DNA of 64,000 nucleotides. Source: Niameybacter massiliensis. Lineage in GTDB: Bacteria; Bacillota; Clostridia; Lachnospirales; Cellulosilyticaceae. The notes below the pieces were generated by a model, which was not told the origin of the DNA, made no database searches, and saw nothing but the letters and a program-made list of their open reading frames with translations. The position numbers and the translations under genes were made by a program. Location: contig NZ_LN875033.1 of assembly GCF_001282685.1 (NCBI RefSeq), forward strand, positions 64,501-128,500, read 5' to 3'. This document shows positions 19,513 through 30,107 of this stretch, piece by piece. How positions within the stretch are numbered: the stretch's first letter is position 1; each line of letters begins with the position of its first letter.

Positions 19513-19941
19513 ATGTCTATTAAAAACTTTTGCCTTAAAACCTTATGTATTGGTGCTATTGCAAGCCAATCTCTCACTCTTTTTGCAAGCGCTCCAAAAG
19601 TAGACCTTAATAATCCCCTTGCTATTAATTATGTATTAGAACAATTAGAAGATAAACTTGAAAAAAACTACGATAAACAATTTAAAGTAGATTGGGATTT
19701 TGATATTCTCTTTAGTAATGGCCGTGTTATTATTGCTATAGAATATGATAAAGAAGATGCTAAAGCCTTCAAACAAATTTCTAAAGCTGACCTTGAAAAA
19801 CTTCTTACTTCTATTATATCTGAGATTCAAACAAATCTAGGTACTACTACTATTCCTATTGAAGGTATAATTAAAGAAGATGATGCAAAACAACCTACCT
19901 ATACTTTCATGTTTAAAAATGGAAAATTAGACATCAAATAA
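19513..19941 (+). CDS. Secreted protein with one copy of a repeated unknown domain
   Basis: 142 residues with a signal peptide (about 1-27, ending LFASA). The rest is one domain. It has a polar N-terminal helix (LEDKLEKNYDKQFKVDWDF), then strands and the helix ADLEKLLTSIISEIQTNLG. The VDWDF and IQxNLG anchor residues recur in the neighbouring 20059 protein, so the two are paralogues. GGAGGACTTC precedes the ATG. The fold and function are unknown. The acidic, Lys-rich composition suits an extracellular or wall-surface protein. Confidence 0.7.
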   Translation: MSIKNFCLKTLCIGAIASQSLTLFASAPKVDLNNPLAINYVLEQLEDKLEKNYDKQFKVDWDFDILFSNGRVIIAIEYDKEDAKAFKQISKADLEKLLTSIISEIQTNLGTTTIPIEGIIKEDDAKQPTYTFMFKNGKLDIK

Positions 19942-20058
19942 TACTTTATTACAATTTCATTAATTTTCCAGAGTTAAATTGAATTTTTGCCTCCTATTGA
20001 GTATACTTATGTTTAACAGCTTGTATTTAAACTATGTATACTTAAAGGAGGTTATTAT

Positions 20059-21186
20059 ATGAGCAAAAAAATGAAAAAAGCATTAGCATTAGGTTGTGCT
20101 ATGGCTATTGGAACAGGTGCATTTTCTACAAGTGCAGCAAACCTTACAAAAAATGTAAAAGCAGTTTATAACAATATTAAAGTTACATACGATGGTAGTT
20201 TCCAAACGCCTCAATATGAACCATTCATGATCGATGGTACTGTTTATGTATCTCTTCGTGATGCTGGTCAAATGACTAATAACAATGTAGGTTGGGATAG
20301 TTCAAATAAAACTGTTCAAATTTCTTCAAAAACACCTTCTACATCTGTAACAGACCAAGAGCTTGCAAATAAAAATTTAGAAATTGCTACTCTTAAAAAC
20401 CAATTAGCAGCAGCTGAGAAAAAAGTTGCATACTATGAAAAACAAGAAGAAGATAAAAAAGAAGAAGAAGCTAAAAAACCAGACTTATCAGCATCAGGTA
20501 TCAAAAAGATGGTTGCTACTATTGAAAATGATTATGATGATAAATACAATGTAGATTGGGACTTCAAACTTACTTATGATAGTAAAAAAGAAATTTTAGA
20601 CTTGACTGTATCTTACAGCAGTAAAGTAGATAAAACAGACTTTAACCGTATCTCAAGTACTAAGCTTAATACAATGTTAGAAGACATTTGTGAAGATATT
20701 CAAAAGAATCTAGGTTCTGTTGAAATCAGAGGTACTCTTCAAGATGATTACCAAGATGAAACCCTTGGTTCATTCACTCATTCAACAAAAGGTAAATTTA
20801 ACTACAATACAGAGATTAGTAATGCTTCATTAAAACACATGGAAGAAGATATTCTTGATTTAGTAGAACTTCCAGCTATCAATTCTGGTCTCATGACAGA
20901 CGTAAAAGTAAAAATTATTGATGCTGAAGTTGAATTAGTAGATGGTGTTGTAATCTTCAACATTTTCACTGACCTTCCAGTAGCTAAAAAAGATAGCTGG
21001 AATGATTTTGCAAGCAATGCAACTCGTTTAGAAAAACGTGTTCTTGAAAACTTCATAACTAATATCATTGAAGATTTCAAAAAAGAATATGGTGGTTCTG
21101 AATACTCAGGTATAATTTCTACAGCTACAGAACGTATGATTGTTAAATACGAAGATAGTGAATTAACATTATATTCTTATAGATAA
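20059..21186 (+). CDS. Secreted protein: copper-amine-oxidase-N-like domain, coiled coil, two repeated domains
   Basis: 375 residues. A signal peptide (about 1-27) is followed by a copper amine oxidase N-terminal-like domain (about 33-95: VTYDGSF, FMIDGTVYVSLRDA, WDSSNKTVQI), used in clostridial surface proteins as a wall or stalk module rather than as an enzyme. Next comes a Glu/Lys coiled coil (about 105-145). Two copies of the domain found in the 19513 protein follow. The first is close (YNVDWDFKLTY, IQKNLGS), the second diverged (about 260-375). The AAAGGAGG start is clear. It ends at a bidirectional terminator. Confidence 0.75.
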   Translation: MSKKMKKALALGCAMAIGTGAFSTSAANLTKNVKAVYNNIKVTYDGSFQTPQYEPFMIDGTVYVSLRDAGQMTNNNVGWDSSNKTVQISSKTPSTSVTDQELANKNLEIATLKNQLAAAEKKVAYYEKQEEDKKEEEAKKPDLSASGIKKMVATIENDYDDKYNVDWDFKLTYDSKKEILDLTVSYSSKVDKTDFNRISSTKLNTMLEDICEDIQKNLGSVEIRGTLQDDYQDETLGSFTHSTKGKFNYNTEISNASLKHMEEDILDLVELPAINSGLMTDVKVKIIDAEVELVDGVVIFNIFTDLPVAKKDSWNDFASNATRLEKRVLENFITNIIEDFKKEYGGSEYSGIISTATERMIVKYEDSELTLYSYR

Positions 21187-21188
21187 AT

Positions 21189-21225
21189 AAAAATAGGTGT
21201 TGTACTAAGTACAACACCTATTTTT
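21189..21225. terminator. Bidirectional terminator
   Basis: A stem AAATAGGTGTTGTACT with its complement and T/A runs on both sides. It lies between the convergent 20059 gene and uvrA. Confidence 0.9.
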
Positions 21226-21251
21226 ATGATTAGAGGAAATACATCATACAT

Positions 21252-24077
21252 TTATAACATTTTTTTAAGGAACTTGCCTGTGTAAGATTTCTCAACTTTT
21301 GCTACTTGCTCTGGTGTACCTGTTGCAACGATTTCTCCACCACGGCTACCACCTTCTGGTCCTAAGTCGATAATGTAATCTGCTGTTTTAATAACGTCTA
21401 AGTTATGTTCAATAACAACTACGCTGTTTCCACCTTCTACAAGCCTATCTAAAATACCTACTAATTTATGCACATCTGCAAAATGTAATCCTGTTGTTGG
21501 TTCATCTAAAATGTACATGGTTTTGCCTGTACTACGTTTGCTAAGTTCTGTAGCTAGTTTAACACGTTGTGCTTCCCCACCTGAAAGTGTTGTAGAAGAT
21601 TGTCCAAGTCTTACATACCCAAGCCCTACATCATAAAGTGTTTGTAGCTTACGGCTAATAGCTGGGAAGTTCTCAAAGAATTTAAGTGCTTCTTCTACTG
21701 TCATTGCAAGTACGTCTGAAATGGTTTTATCTTTGTATTTAACTTCTAGGGTTTCTCTATTGTAACGTTTTCCTTTACATACTTCACAAGGCACATAGAC
21801 ATCTGGTAAGAAATGCATTTCTATTTTAAGCATTCCATCTCCACGACACGCTTCACAACGTCCACCTTTTACGTTAAAGCTGAAACGGCCTTTTTGATAC
21901 CCTTTCATCTTAGCTTCTTGTGTACCTGCAAATACATCACGAATCATATCAAATACCCCAACGTAAGTTGCTGGATTAGAACGTGGTGTACGCCCAATTG
22001 GAGATTGATCAATATGAATAACCTTATCTAAGTTTTCTAACCCTTTAATATCTCTATGAGCTCCTGGTTTCACCTTTGCACGATTAAGGTCACGAGCAAG
22101 GCGTTTTAAGAGAATCTCATTAATTAATGTACTTTTCCCTGAACCGGACACACCTGTAATACAAGTTAATGTACCAAGAGGAATCTCAACACTTAAATTC
22201 TTAAGGTTATTTTCTTTAGCACCCACAACTTTAATTTTATTACCGTTACCTTTTCTTCTTTGCTCTGGGATTTCTATTTGCTTACGTCCACTTAAATATG
22301 CTCCCGTTTCTGAACCCTCACAGGCTAAGATAGTGTCTAGTGGACCACTTGCAATAATCTCTCCCCCATGTTCTCCTGCTCCTGGTCCAATATCTACAAT
22401 CCAGTCAGCCGCATGCATAGTATCTTCATCATGCTCTACAACAATAAGGGTATTACCTAAATCTCTAAGTCTTACTAATGTTTGAATAAGTCTTTCGTTA
22501 TCACGTTGATGAAGTCCAATACTTGGTTCATCAAGAATATAAAGTACACCTACAAGCCCTGAACCAATTTGAGTTGCTAGACGAATACGTTGTGCCTCTC
22601 CACCTGATAAGGTCCCAGAAGAACGTGAGAGTGTAAGATAATCTAGCCCTACATCCACTAAGAAGCCAAGTCTTGCATTAATCTCTTTTAATACTTGAGC
22701 CCCGATAGCCTTTTGTCTATTGCTAAGCTCTACATCTAAGAAGAAGTTTCTAAGATCTCCAATAGACATGTTAGTTACATCATTTATATTTTTATCACCT
22801 ACTGTTACTGCAAGTGCCTCTGGCTTAAGTCTTGCACCTTTACAAGTCTTACAAGGAATACTTGTCATAAAACTTTCGTATTCATCACGCATACTTTCTG
22901 AAGAGCTTTCTTCATAACGGCGCTTCGTATTACCCACTACACCATCAAAAGCATAATCATAGTTTCTTGTTCCATACTCTCCATGGAATGTGAATTGAAC
23001 TTTTTCATCACCTGTTCCATATAGAATAATATTTTGAACCTTCTCTGATAACTGATTAAATGGTGTATCTAGATCAAATTTATATTTTTTCATTAAAGCT
23101 TCAAAAAGAGCATAAGCATAACTATCTGGATTAGCAATAGAGCCCCACCCTATAACAGCAATCGCACCTTGTCTTAAACTAAGCTCTGGATTTGGGATAA
23201 CCAGTTCTGGGTCTACTTCTAGCTTTTCTCCAAGGCCTGTACAAGTTGGACATGCTCCAAATGGGTTATTAAAAGAGAATAAACGTGGTTCAATCTCATC
23301 AATACTAATTTGGCAATCTGGACAAGAGAAGCTTTGGCTAAAATTAAGTTCTTCTTCACCATTAACTTCTGCAATCATAAGTCCACCTGATTGCTTCATA
23401 ACTGTTTCAATAGAGTCCGTTAGGCGTTTTTCAATACCTGGCTTTATAACAAGACGGTCAACTACAATATCAATAGAATGCTTTTTGTTCTTATCTAAAT
23501 CTAACTCTGCTTCCGTTAAGTCATAAACTTCACCATCAATACGTGCACGAATATAGCCTTGCTTCACAGCTGTTTCAAGAACCTTCTCATGGCGTCCTTT
23601 ACGTCCTCTAACTACAGGTGCAAGTAACTGTACTTTTGTACGTTCTGGTAACTCCATCAGTTGGTCTACCATTTGGTCAATGGTTTGCTTTTTAATTTCT
23701 TTGCCACAGTTAGGACAATGTGGTACACCAACACGAGCAAAAAGTAATCTAAGGTAATCATAGATTTCTGTTACTGTCCCTACAGTTGAACGAGGATTCT
23801 TACTTGTTGTCTTTTGGTCAATAGAAATAGCTGGAGAAAGTCCAGAGATATAATCTACTTCTGGCTTTTCCATTTGTCCTAAGAATTGTCTTGCATAAGC
23901 CGATAAAGATTCTACATAACGTCTTTGACCTTCTGCATAAATCGTATCAAAGGCCAAAGAAGATTTTCCTGAACCACTTAGGCCGGTAAAAACAATAAGC
24001 TGGTCACGGTTAAGTTCAAGATCAATATTCTTTAAATTGTGCTCACGCGCACCTTTTATCATAATCTTATTTTTCAT
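21252..24077 (-). CDS. uvrA: Excinuclease ABC subunit A
   Basis: 941 residues. UvrA is the DNA-damage sensor of nucleotide excision repair and delivers UvrB. It has two ABC ATPase modules (Walker [10 protein letters not shown] near residue 31 and GVSGSGKST near 640; two LSGGEAQR signatures). Zinc modules include CPNCGKE, CPDCQIS with CPTC, and CEACRGDG with CEVCKG. GAAGGGGAT precedes the ATG. It lies about 100 bases downstream of uvrB but has its own promoter with a LexA-like box. Confidence 0.97.
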   Translation of the reverse strand: MKNKIMIKGAREHNLKNIDLELNRDQLIVFTGLSGSGKSSLAFDTIYAEGQRRYVESLSAYARQFLGQMEKPEVDYISGLSPAISIDQKTTSKNPRSTVGTVTEIYDYLRLLFARVGVPHCPNCGKEIKKQTIDQMVDQLMELPERTKVQLLAPVVRGRKGRHEKVLETAVKQGYIRARIDGEVYDLTEAELDLDKNKKHSIDIVVDRLVIKPGIEKRLTDSIETVMKQSGGLMIAEVNGEEELNFSQSFSCPDCQISIDEIEPRLFSFNNPFGACPTCTGLGEKLEVDPELVIPNPELSLRQGAIAVIGWGSIANPDSYAYALFEALMKKYKFDLDTPFNQLSEKVQNIILYGTGDEKVQFTFHGEYGTRNYDYAFDGVVGNTKRRYEESSSESMRDEYESFMTSIPCKTCKGARLKPEALAVTVGDKNINDVTNMSIGDLRNFFLDVELSNRQKAIGAQVLKEINARLGFLVDVGLDYLTLSRSSGTLSGGEAQRIRLATQIGSGLVGVLYILDEPSIGLHQRDNERLIQTLVRLRDLGNTLIVVEHDEDTMHAADWIVDIGPGAGEHGGEIIASGPLDTILACEGSETGAYLSGRKQIEIPEQRRKGNGNKIKVVGAKENNLKNLSVEIPLGTLTCITGVSGSGKSTLINEILLKRLARDLNRAKVKPGAHRDIKGLENLDKVIHIDQSPIGRTPRSNPATYVGVFDMIRDVFAGTQEAKMKGYQKGRFSFNVKGGRCEACRGDGMLKIEMHFLPDVYVPCEVCKGKRYNRETLEVKYKDKTISDVLAMTVEEALKFFENFPAISRKLQTLYDVGLGYVRLGQSSTTLSGGEAQRVKLATELSKRSTGKTMYILDEPTTGLHFADVHKLVGILDRLVEGGNSVVVIEHNLDVIKTADYIIDLGPEGGSRGGEIVATGTPEQVAKVEKSYTGKFLKKML

Positions 24078-24134
24078 TTTATCCCCTTCTTGCCTATCTT
24101 TTTAGAGTTATTATAGCATACTAGAAGGCAAAAT

Positions 24135-24165
24135 CAAACATATGTTCGTTTGTAATGTTAGTCAA
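24135..24165 (-). promoter_or_regulatory. uvrA promoter with LexA (SOS) box
   Basis: CAAACATATGTTCG at 24135-24148 differs by one base from the Gram-positive LexA consensus CGAACATATGTTCG. It overlaps the -10 of TTGACT (24160-24165), 17 bp, TATGTT on the minus strand. Confidence 0.75.
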
Positions 24166-24178
24166 TTTAAAATATTAC

Positions 24179-26173
24179 TTATCTAGATACAGAAAGCTGT
24201 TTAAGCTTAATTAGTGTATCTCTAAGCTCTGCCGCACGTTCAAATTGTAAGTCACGAGCAGCCTTTTTCATTTCCTTTTCTACTTTATCCATTGTTTTCT
24301 TAAGCTCTTCTGGATTCATAGATTCTGGATCTTTTTCTTTGAAGAATTCATCTTCTTTCTTCGTTGTTTTTGTTGCTACAATTAAGTCACGAATATCTTT
24401 CTTAATAGTCTGAGGTACAATACCATGTGCTTCGTTATAATCCATCTGGATTTGACGTCTTCTGTTGGTCTCCGAAAGAGCATTTTCCATAGACCTTGTT
24501 ACCTTATCAGCGTACATAATAACATGGCCTTCTGCATTTCTTGCTGCACGTCCAATGGTCTGAATAAGAGCAGTCTCAGAACGTAAGAAGCCCTCTTTAT
24601 CTGCATCTAAGATTGCTACAAGTGAAACTTCTGGTATATCCAACCCTTCACGTAATAAGTTGATCCCTACTAATACATCAAATACACCTAGCCTTAAATC
24701 ACGTACAATTTCTATACGTTCTAATGTATCAATGTCTGAGTGAAGATATTTTACTTTTACGCCCATTTCTTTTAAGTAGTCTGTTAAGTCTTCTGACATA
24801 CGTTTTGTAAGAGTTGTTACTAATATTTTTTCCCCGTTTGCAGTCAGTTTATTAATTTCACCAAGTAAATCATCAATTTGTCCTTTTACAGGGCGTACAT
24901 CAATAGGTGGATCAAGTAGTCCTGTTGGACGAATAAGCTGTTCTGCAATACTTAGTGAATGTTCTAATTCATACTGTGATGGTGTTGCTGAAACAAACAT
25001 AATTTGATTTACTTTTTCTTCAAACTCATCAAATTTTAATGGTCTATTATCTAATGCAGATGGTAATCTAAACCCATAGTCTACTAAAACATTCTTACGT
25101 GCCTGGTCACCGTTATACATTCCACGAATTTGTGGGACTGTCATGTGAGATTCATCTATCATAATAAGATAGTCATCTGGGAAATAGTCAAGAAGTGTAA
25201 AAGGTGTACTCCCTTGTTCTCTCCCTGATAAATGCCTAGAGTAGTTTTCTACGCCAGAGCAATATCCCATTTCACGTAACATCTCTACATCAAAGTTTGT
25301 ACGTTGACTTAAGCGTTGCATTTCTAATAATTTATCCTCATTTTTCAGTTCAGCAAGTCGTTCTTTAAGTTCTTCTTCTATGCCTTCAATAGCTAGTTCC
25401 ATCTTATCTCTACTAATAGAATAATGAGATGCTGGGAAAATAGATACATGATCTCTATAGCCTAGTACTGCACCTGTTAAAGGATCAATTTCTGCTATAC
25501 GATCAATTTCATCTCCAAAAAATTCTACACGAACGGCTTTCTCAGAAGCACCTGCTGGGATAATTTCCACCGTATCACCTCTTACTCTAAAGGTGGAACG
25601 TGCAAAGTCCATATCATTGCGATTGTACTGAATCTGCACAAGTTTTCTTAGGACATCATCTCTATCCATTTCTGTACCTGTACGCAGCGAAAGAACTTGA
25701 TTTTCGTAATCAATCGGGTCACCTAACCCATATATACAGGATACACTGGCTACAATAATAACATCATTACGCTCTGATAAAGCTGCCGTAGCCGAGTGAC
25801 GAAGCTTATCTATTTCTTCATTAACACTCGAATCTTTTTCGATATAAGTATCACTAGATGGCACATAAGCTTCTGGCTGGTAATAATCATAATAAGATAC
25901 GAAGTACTCAACTGCATTATTAGGGAAGAATTCCTTAAACTCACTATAGAGCTGAGCTGCTAGTGTTTTATTATGTGCGATAATCAAAGTAGGTTTTTGA
26001 ACCTTTTCTATAATATTAGCCATTGTAAAAGTTTTTCCTGAACCTGTAACACCTAAAAGTGTTTGGTATCGGTTACCCTTTTCAATGCTCTTTACTAATT
26101 TTTCAATAGCTTGTGGCTGGTCACCCATAGGTTGAAATGCCGATTCTATTTTAAAGGGCTTATTTTGTTCCAT
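24179..26173 (-). CDS. uvrB: Excinuclease ABC subunit B
   Basis: 664 residues starting at MEQNKPF (26173). The ATG three codons earlier sits one base from the GAAGGG ribosome site and is unlikely. UvrB verifies damage by ATP-driven strand separation and recruits UvrC. It carries Walker A GVTGSGKT, the beta-hairpin [12 protein letters not shown], helicase motif DESH, motif [11 protein letters not shown], and a C-terminal UVR motif ([18 protein letters not shown]) that binds UvrC. It is upstream of uvrA and has its own LexA-like box. Confidence 0.97.
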   Translation of the reverse strand: MEQNKPFKIESAFQPMGDQPQAIEKLVKSIEKGNRYQTLLGVTGSGKTFTMANIIEKVQKPTLIIAHNKTLAAQLYSEFKEFFPNNAVEYFVSYYDYYQPEAYVPSSDTYIEKDSSVNEEIDKLRHSATAALSERNDVIIVASVSCIYGLGDPIDYENQVLSLRTGTEMDRDDVLRKLVQIQYNRNDMDFARSTFRVRGDTVEIIPAGASEKAVRVEFFGDEIDRIAEIDPLTGAVLGYRDHVSIFPASHYSISRDKMELAIEGIEEELKERLAELKNEDKLLEMQRLSQRTNFDVEMLREMGYCSGVENYSRHLSGREQGSTPFTLLDYFPDDYLIMIDESHMTVPQIRGMYNGDQARKNVLVDYGFRLPSALDNRPLKFDEFEEKVNQIMFVSATPSQYELEHSLSIAEQLIRPTGLLDPPIDVRPVKGQIDDLLGEINKLTANGEKILVTTLTKRMSEDLTDYLKEMGVKVKYLHSDIDTLERIEIVRDLRLGVFDVLVGINLLREGLDIPEVSLVAILDADKEGFLRSETALIQTIGRAARNAEGHVIMYADKVTRSMENALSETNRRRQIQMDYNEAHGIVPQTIKKDIRDLIVATKTTKKEDEFFKEKDPESMNPEELKKTMDKVEKEMKKAARDLQFERAAELRDTLIKLKQLSVSR

Positions 26174-26296
26174 GCTTTTCATTCCCTTCTATCTTAATTT
26201 TATTAACTAATAAAAGTATTGCTTCTACTTCTCTCTATCATACACTATGTACTAAAAAAGAAGAAGCTGTTGTACAAGATTTAACTCCCCATTTAT

Positions 26297-26310
26297 CGTA
26301 CACCAGTTCG
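26297..26310 (-). promoter_or_regulatory. LexA-like box upstream of uvrB
   Basis: The minus strand reads CGAACTGGTGTACG, which fits CGAAC-N4-GTTCG with one mismatch. It lies about 124 bases before the uvrB start. Confidence 0.55.
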
Positions 26311-26381
26311 ACATCTATATGCAACATATTCTCTCTACAAATATCTTAAGAAATAAGTTTTATTCAACCTTATATAAATAT

Positions 26382-26415
26382 AAAGAGAGGCTGTTTATAT
26401 TAACAGCCTCTCTTT
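26382..26415. terminator. Terminator after the Cys-rich peptide gene
   Basis: A perfect 14-bp stem AAAGAGAGGCTGTT with a six-base loop, flanked by A/T. Confidence 0.8.
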
Positions 26416-26440
26416 ATTAGAAATTTAATTCTACCTTAAA

Positions 26441-26605
26441 CTATTTTTTACCACAACGATCACAATTACCGCAATCTGTAACTTCATCATATGTTGAACT
26501 TGTTACATTATTTGATGCTTTATTAGTTACATTCCCGCAATTTGATCCACAGTTTGACCCACAATTTGATGCATTGTTATAGCTTGAATTTTTTGAGTTT
26601 TTCAT
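26441..26605 (-). CDS. 54-residue Cys/Asn/Ser-rich peptide
   Basis: A short ORF with GGAGGAGACAGACT before the ATG at 26605 and its own terminator. The sequence has three regular cysteines in a CGSNCGSNCGN repeat and a C-terminal CGNCDRCGKK cluster, six cysteines in all, joined by a Ser/Thr/Asn spacer. It has no signal peptide. It follows a DUF1540 gene by about 70 bases on the same strand. The pattern could bind metal or be crosslinked in a spore coat. It is not the SCIFF precursor peptide, and no radical-SAM maturase is nearby. Confidence 0.65.
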   Translation of the reverse strand: MKNSKNSSYNNASNCGSNCGSNCGNVTNKASNNVTSSTYDEVTDCGNCDRCGKK

Positions 26606-26674
26606 AGTCTGTCTCCTCCTAAGATGTCATCTAAGCATAGTTAGTATATGATTTTACACTTACTTTATACTTAC

Positions 26675-26986
26675 CTATTCTTTACAAAAACTACTACATT
26701 CTGTTTCACCACAACGACATGCACCATTTCCTACTACTTCAATACTATCTGCATGACATTTACAATTATCATTATGTGTACAGTTTGTAGCTTGGCAGTC
26801 TACTTCTGAATCTACAGCTGGTACACCACTACAGTTATGAGCTCCACTATCTTCTGTAAAACTATTACAGCAAGTACCTTCTGTATGCTCCGTATTATTT
26901 GATCCATCCACATTGATATTTCCTAAACAACAACATCTTTCTGCATTATATGCACAGTTTTCTACACCACAATTTAATTTTGGCAT
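26675..26986 (-). CDS. DUF1540 cysteine-rich protein, two repeats
   Basis: 103 residues starting at MPKLNCG (26986) behind AAGGAGGAT; the longer ORF start is upstream of this site. Two DUF1540-type units are visible: CGVENCAYNAERCCCLGNINVDG with CCNSF, and CQATNCTHNDNCKCHADSIEV with CSSFC. That gives about 18 cysteines. DUF1540 proteins are common in spore formers and are thought to bind metal, but their role is not established. It is probably transcribed with the downstream 54-residue Cys-rich peptide. Confidence 0.85.
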   Translation of the reverse strand: MPKLNCGVENCAYNAERCCCLGNINVDGSNNTEHTEGTCCNSFTEDSGAHNCSGVPAVDSEVDCQATNCTHNDNCKCHADSIEVVGNGACRCGETECSSFCKE

Positions 26987-27080
26987 TTTAAAATCCTCCT
27001 TAGCGTAATTTAGGTTCAAATACACCTTTATTTTTACACCTTGGAGGATTTTTATACGATTAATTTATATCATTTAATTT

Positions 27081-29129
27081 TTAATAATTATTCCACATAC
27101 TTTCTGGAATAAAACAAATCAATACTGGTGCTGAAGAACCATTCGGAAGCATATAAAGTAACTCTTTTTTCTTATCTGGCTGAACTGTCCCTATAGTTAC
27201 AGCATTTTTACCACCATTTAAGTGACCACTTGGTGCAGCAAAGCTACGTCCATTCACCCAGCCGACTGCTCCTTTAAATATATTTCCTCTTGGATTTAAT
27301 AAAATACCAGTATTTTCTTCTGTCGTAATTTGAATATGGTATTTAACACCATAGTTACCTTTATTTACTGCATCCTTACCTGTAAGCGCATCATATCCTG
27401 TAATAGGTTGTTCAATATCTCCTGAAGGTAATCCTAGCATAAGCTTATAAGGCTTACTCTTATCAATGTCTACTGTATAGTAACGATCAGCATTGGGGAA
27501 TGTACCTCTTGTATGTACACCATCATGTGGTAAGTAAGTTAAACCTTCCATATGTTGAAATTCTGTTTTATCACCAACCATAGCAATTGTAATCTTCAAA
27601 GGACTTTGAGAATATAAATCTAACATTCCTGAAATAGTTTGTCCTGTGTACCAGCTTCTATTACCTGTATCATAAAGGTATCTTTTCTCACCTGGTTCTA
27701 ATGTATATTGTTTTTCACGACCTTGCCCAAGTATATCTTGTGTTACTTGTTGCCCAAGATATAATACATCTGTAGAAGGCCCTTTATGACTTTCATTCAT
27801 ATTAATAACTTTTATAGGAAACTCATTAATATTTTCCATTATAATAACAAAGCGTTTTTTACTACCATCTGTTGATGCATTTTTATGATGATATAAAATA
27901 CGACCTTCTCCTTCAAAAGTATCTTCATATAGAATGCCTTTTGTAGGAATAGATTCTGGTGAATTACTCATAAGAAGTGTTGCACCTGTATATGTGGCTC
28001 TTGTTGGTATAATAGCCTCAAAGTTTTGGAAATTAAAGTTATTATAGTTTTCTAGTATATCGCCCATACGACCTTCTGTAAAACGATACATCAATTCACT
28101 CTGCATCACTTTATCTGTTACTTTAACCTCTATACTATATGGTTTACTCCATTTCCCAAAGCTATCTTTAATTTCTAAAGTTACTTTATAAGTGCCTTCT
28201 GAGAAAAGTTTGTAAGGTTTATCTTCATGGATTTGGCTATCCTCTTGTCCCATATACTGATAGGTCCACTTTTCTTCTACAATTTCTTCCCATTCTTCAT
28301 TTTCATAAGTATAATCTTTGAAGAGAATTGGCTCGCCTTGGCTATAAGACTCTTTATCTGTTTTTAGCTCAGTAACAATAGGTGCTTGATTAGCAGTAAT
28401 TTTTAGCTCATTGCTTGTCCATTCTCCCCATCTACCTATACTATCTTTTACACGTAAGCTAATGATATTAGTACCTACTTTTAAGTTAGGTTTTAACTCT
28501 TCAAAAGTTTTATATTCTTTAGAATCACCTTGTATTTTCCAAGACTTATCTGTTATTAAATGTCCATCTGGGTCCATACTCTTTTCAACAACATTGAAGT
28601 CTTCTCCCTCAATATAGCTCTCTGCTTCAAATCCAAAATCTGCTACTGGAGGATTATTAAGCCTTTCAATCTCTGTAAGTGGCATTTGTATCTTCATTGT
28701 TTTATTTGAAGCATTATATTGAATGCCTCCACCTATGGCTTCCATAAACCCTTTCATAGGCACCCATGTTTTGTTATCTTTTACAAGTACAGGAGCACTT
28801 AATGGATAGCTTATACCACTTGAAATCAGCTCTTGGTCATCTGCTTTAAAACTATAGATTTTCCCTTCGATATTTACTTCAGTGGTTTTACTCGTACTAT
28901 TCCAAGTTAAGCTTGCTCCTGATATGTTATTTTTGATAAAGTCTGTTGATATGTAATATGTATTATTAAAGTTACGCACTGTTTTATCAGTACTCAAATT
29001 AATTGAGATTTCTTTTACAAGTTCATTGTAACTATTTTGTACGTACTCTATATGTTGCTCACCAAAAGTAGGCATAGTGAGTGCAAATGCACAAACTACA
29101 ATACTCATTAGTAAATTTTTAGCTTTCAT
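27081..29129 (-). CDS. Large secreted protein: copper-amine-oxidase-N-like domain plus PKD-like repeats
   Basis: 682 residues with a signal peptide (about 1-23). A copper amine oxidase N-terminal-like module follows (about 35-150: YYISTDFIKNN, WVPMKGFMEAIGG, YNASNKTMKI). Two PKD-like Ig domains (about 155-245 and 250-335) share PxxSYxxGE, DGHLITDKSWK and GTYKVTLEIKDSFGKWS patterns. The C-terminal half (about 350-682) is an unrecognised beta-rich domain. It contains GxxYxxSxxS-type turns and a GRSFAAPSGHLNGG segment. There is no sorting signal. Surface binding or wall attachment is likely, but no enzyme motif was found. GGGAGACTACTA precedes the ATG. Confidence 0.75.
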   Translation of the reverse strand: MKAKNLLMSIVVCAFALTMPTFGEQHIEYVQNSYNELVKEISINLSTDKTVRNFNNTYYISTDFIKNNISGASLTWNSTSKTTEVNIEGKIYSFKADDQELISSGISYPLSAPVLVKDNKTWVPMKGFMEAIGGGIQYNASNKTMKIQMPLTEIERLNNPPVADFGFEAESYIEGEDFNVVEKSMDPDGHLITDKSWKIQGDSKEYKTFEELKPNLKVGTNIISLRVKDSIGRWGEWTSNELKITANQAPIVTELKTDKESYSQGEPILFKDYTYENEEWEEIVEEKWTYQYMGQEDSQIHEDKPYKLFSEGTYKVTLEIKDSFGKWSKPYSIEVKVTDKVMQSELMYRFTEGRMGDILENYNNFNFQNFEAIIPTRATYTGATLLMSNSPESIPTKGILYEDTFEGEGRILYHHKNASTDGSKKRFVIIMENINEFPIKVINMNESHKGPSTDVLYLGQQVTQDILGQGREKQYTLEPGEKRYLYDTGNRSWYTGQTISGMLDLYSQSPLKITIAMVGDKTEFQHMEGLTYLPHDGVHTRGTFPNADRYYTVDIDKSKPYKLMLGLPSGDIEQPITGYDALTGKDAVNKGNYGVKYHIQITTEENTGILLNPRGNIFKGAVGWVNGRSFAAPSGHLNGGKNAVTIGTVQPDKKKELLYMLPNGSSAPVLICFIPESMWNNY

Positions 29130-29230
29130 TAGTAGTCTCCCTCTTGTCTAAATTTGTCTGTTTATAACTAGTTTATCATACTTTTTCTTTACCTAAGTAA
29201 TTTTGAAATAATTGTATTTAAAATGTAATA

Positions 29231-29959
29231 TTATCCAATCAAAAGCATTCCTAAGATAATACCTATAATAGTTGCTACGGTTGTCATACGACCATTCCAT
29301 ATTTTACGTGATTCTGGGATAAGTTCTTCACATACAATATAGAGGATAATTCCAGCAGCTAATCCTAACACTACTGTTATAAAGTCACTTGCTACTTGAC
29401 TCATTACATATCCAATACCTGCTCCTACTGCCATAATTCCCCCTAAAACTAGTGGGATACAGCCTACTACCTTCCCCGAAGTCTTTCCTGCTTTTAGTGG
29501 AATAGCTATGGCAATAGCTTCTGGTATACTATGTATACACATTACAAAAGCAAATTGCATAATTGTTTCAGGCGAAGTCGCTCCTAATGTTCCTAGTGCA
29601 ATACCTTCTGGTATATTATGAATTGCAATCCCTAATATCAGCATTAGTCCAGTATGTGCTGTTTTATTTTGCTTGCCCCCTATACCATTTCCTAATAAAT
29701 CTGTCAGATCCTCTAGGAACAATCCTATTAGAATGCCTATGGCAACACCTATAATCATAAGTGTGGTTTCCCCTGACTTAGTAGCATGAGGTAATACATC
29801 AAAACAAATCATAGCAATCATAATACCTGATGTTGTTCCAAATAGCATTCCTATTAAACGCTTACTTTTGATATCGAATAGATAATAGAGAACAATTCCT
29901 ATTAAAACACCTGAACCTTCAGCTAATAATGCTAATAAGATCATACTCCCAATATTCAT
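29231..29959 (-). CDS. ZIP-family divalent metal transporter
   Basis: 242 residues, eight hydrophobic helices. The ATG at 29959 is six bases after GGAGGTG; the GTG at 29968 lies inside that site. TM4 HNIPEGIALG and TM5 HSIPEAIAIA carry the His and Glu pairs that bind zinc or iron in the ZIP (GufA/ZupT) family. ZIP proteins move metal into the cytosol. An inverted repeat in the leader masks the ribosome site, hinting at translational control. No metal-box repressor site was recognised. Confidence 0.9.
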   Translation of the reverse strand: MNIGSMILLALLAEGSGVLIGIVLYYLFDIKSKRLIGMLFGTTSGIMIAMICFDVLPHATKSGETTLMIIGVAIGILIGLFLEDLTDLLGNGIGGKQNKTAHTGLMLILGIAIHNIPEGIALGTLGATSPETIMQFAFVMCIHSIPEAIAIAIPLKAGKTSGKVVGCIPLVLGGIMAVGAGIGYVMSQVASDFITVVLGLAAGIILYIVCEELIPESRKIWNGRMTTVATIIGIILGMLLIG

Positions 29960-29965
29960 CTTGTC

Positions 29966-29992
29966 CACCTCCTCTTATATATTATGGAGGTG
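29966..29992 (-). promoter_or_regulatory. Hairpin sequestering the ZIP gene ribosome site
   Basis: In the transcript a CACCTCC (29992-29986) can pair perfectly with the GGAGGTG ribosome site (29972-29966) across a 13-base A/T-rich loop. Confidence 0.5.
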
Positions 29993-30048
29993 CACACACT
30001 ATTTAGAACCAGTTATAACATAATGCTACCTATCTTTTTCTAGCCCAT

Positions 30049-30098
30049 AAAAAATATCCTCTCAGACTAGTCATACTAGTCTAAGAGGATATTTTTTA
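30049..30098. terminator. Terminator of the lipoprotein gene
   Basis: A long near-perfect stem (AAAAAATATCCTCT and GACTAG arms) followed by a T run on both strands. Confidence 0.9.
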
Positions 30099-30107
30099 TT
30101 TACTCTA

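Noticed and set aside
26441-26605. SCIFF or other RiPP precursor
   Set aside because: Cysteine spacing differs from SCIFF and no radical-SAM maturase or transporter is adjacent.
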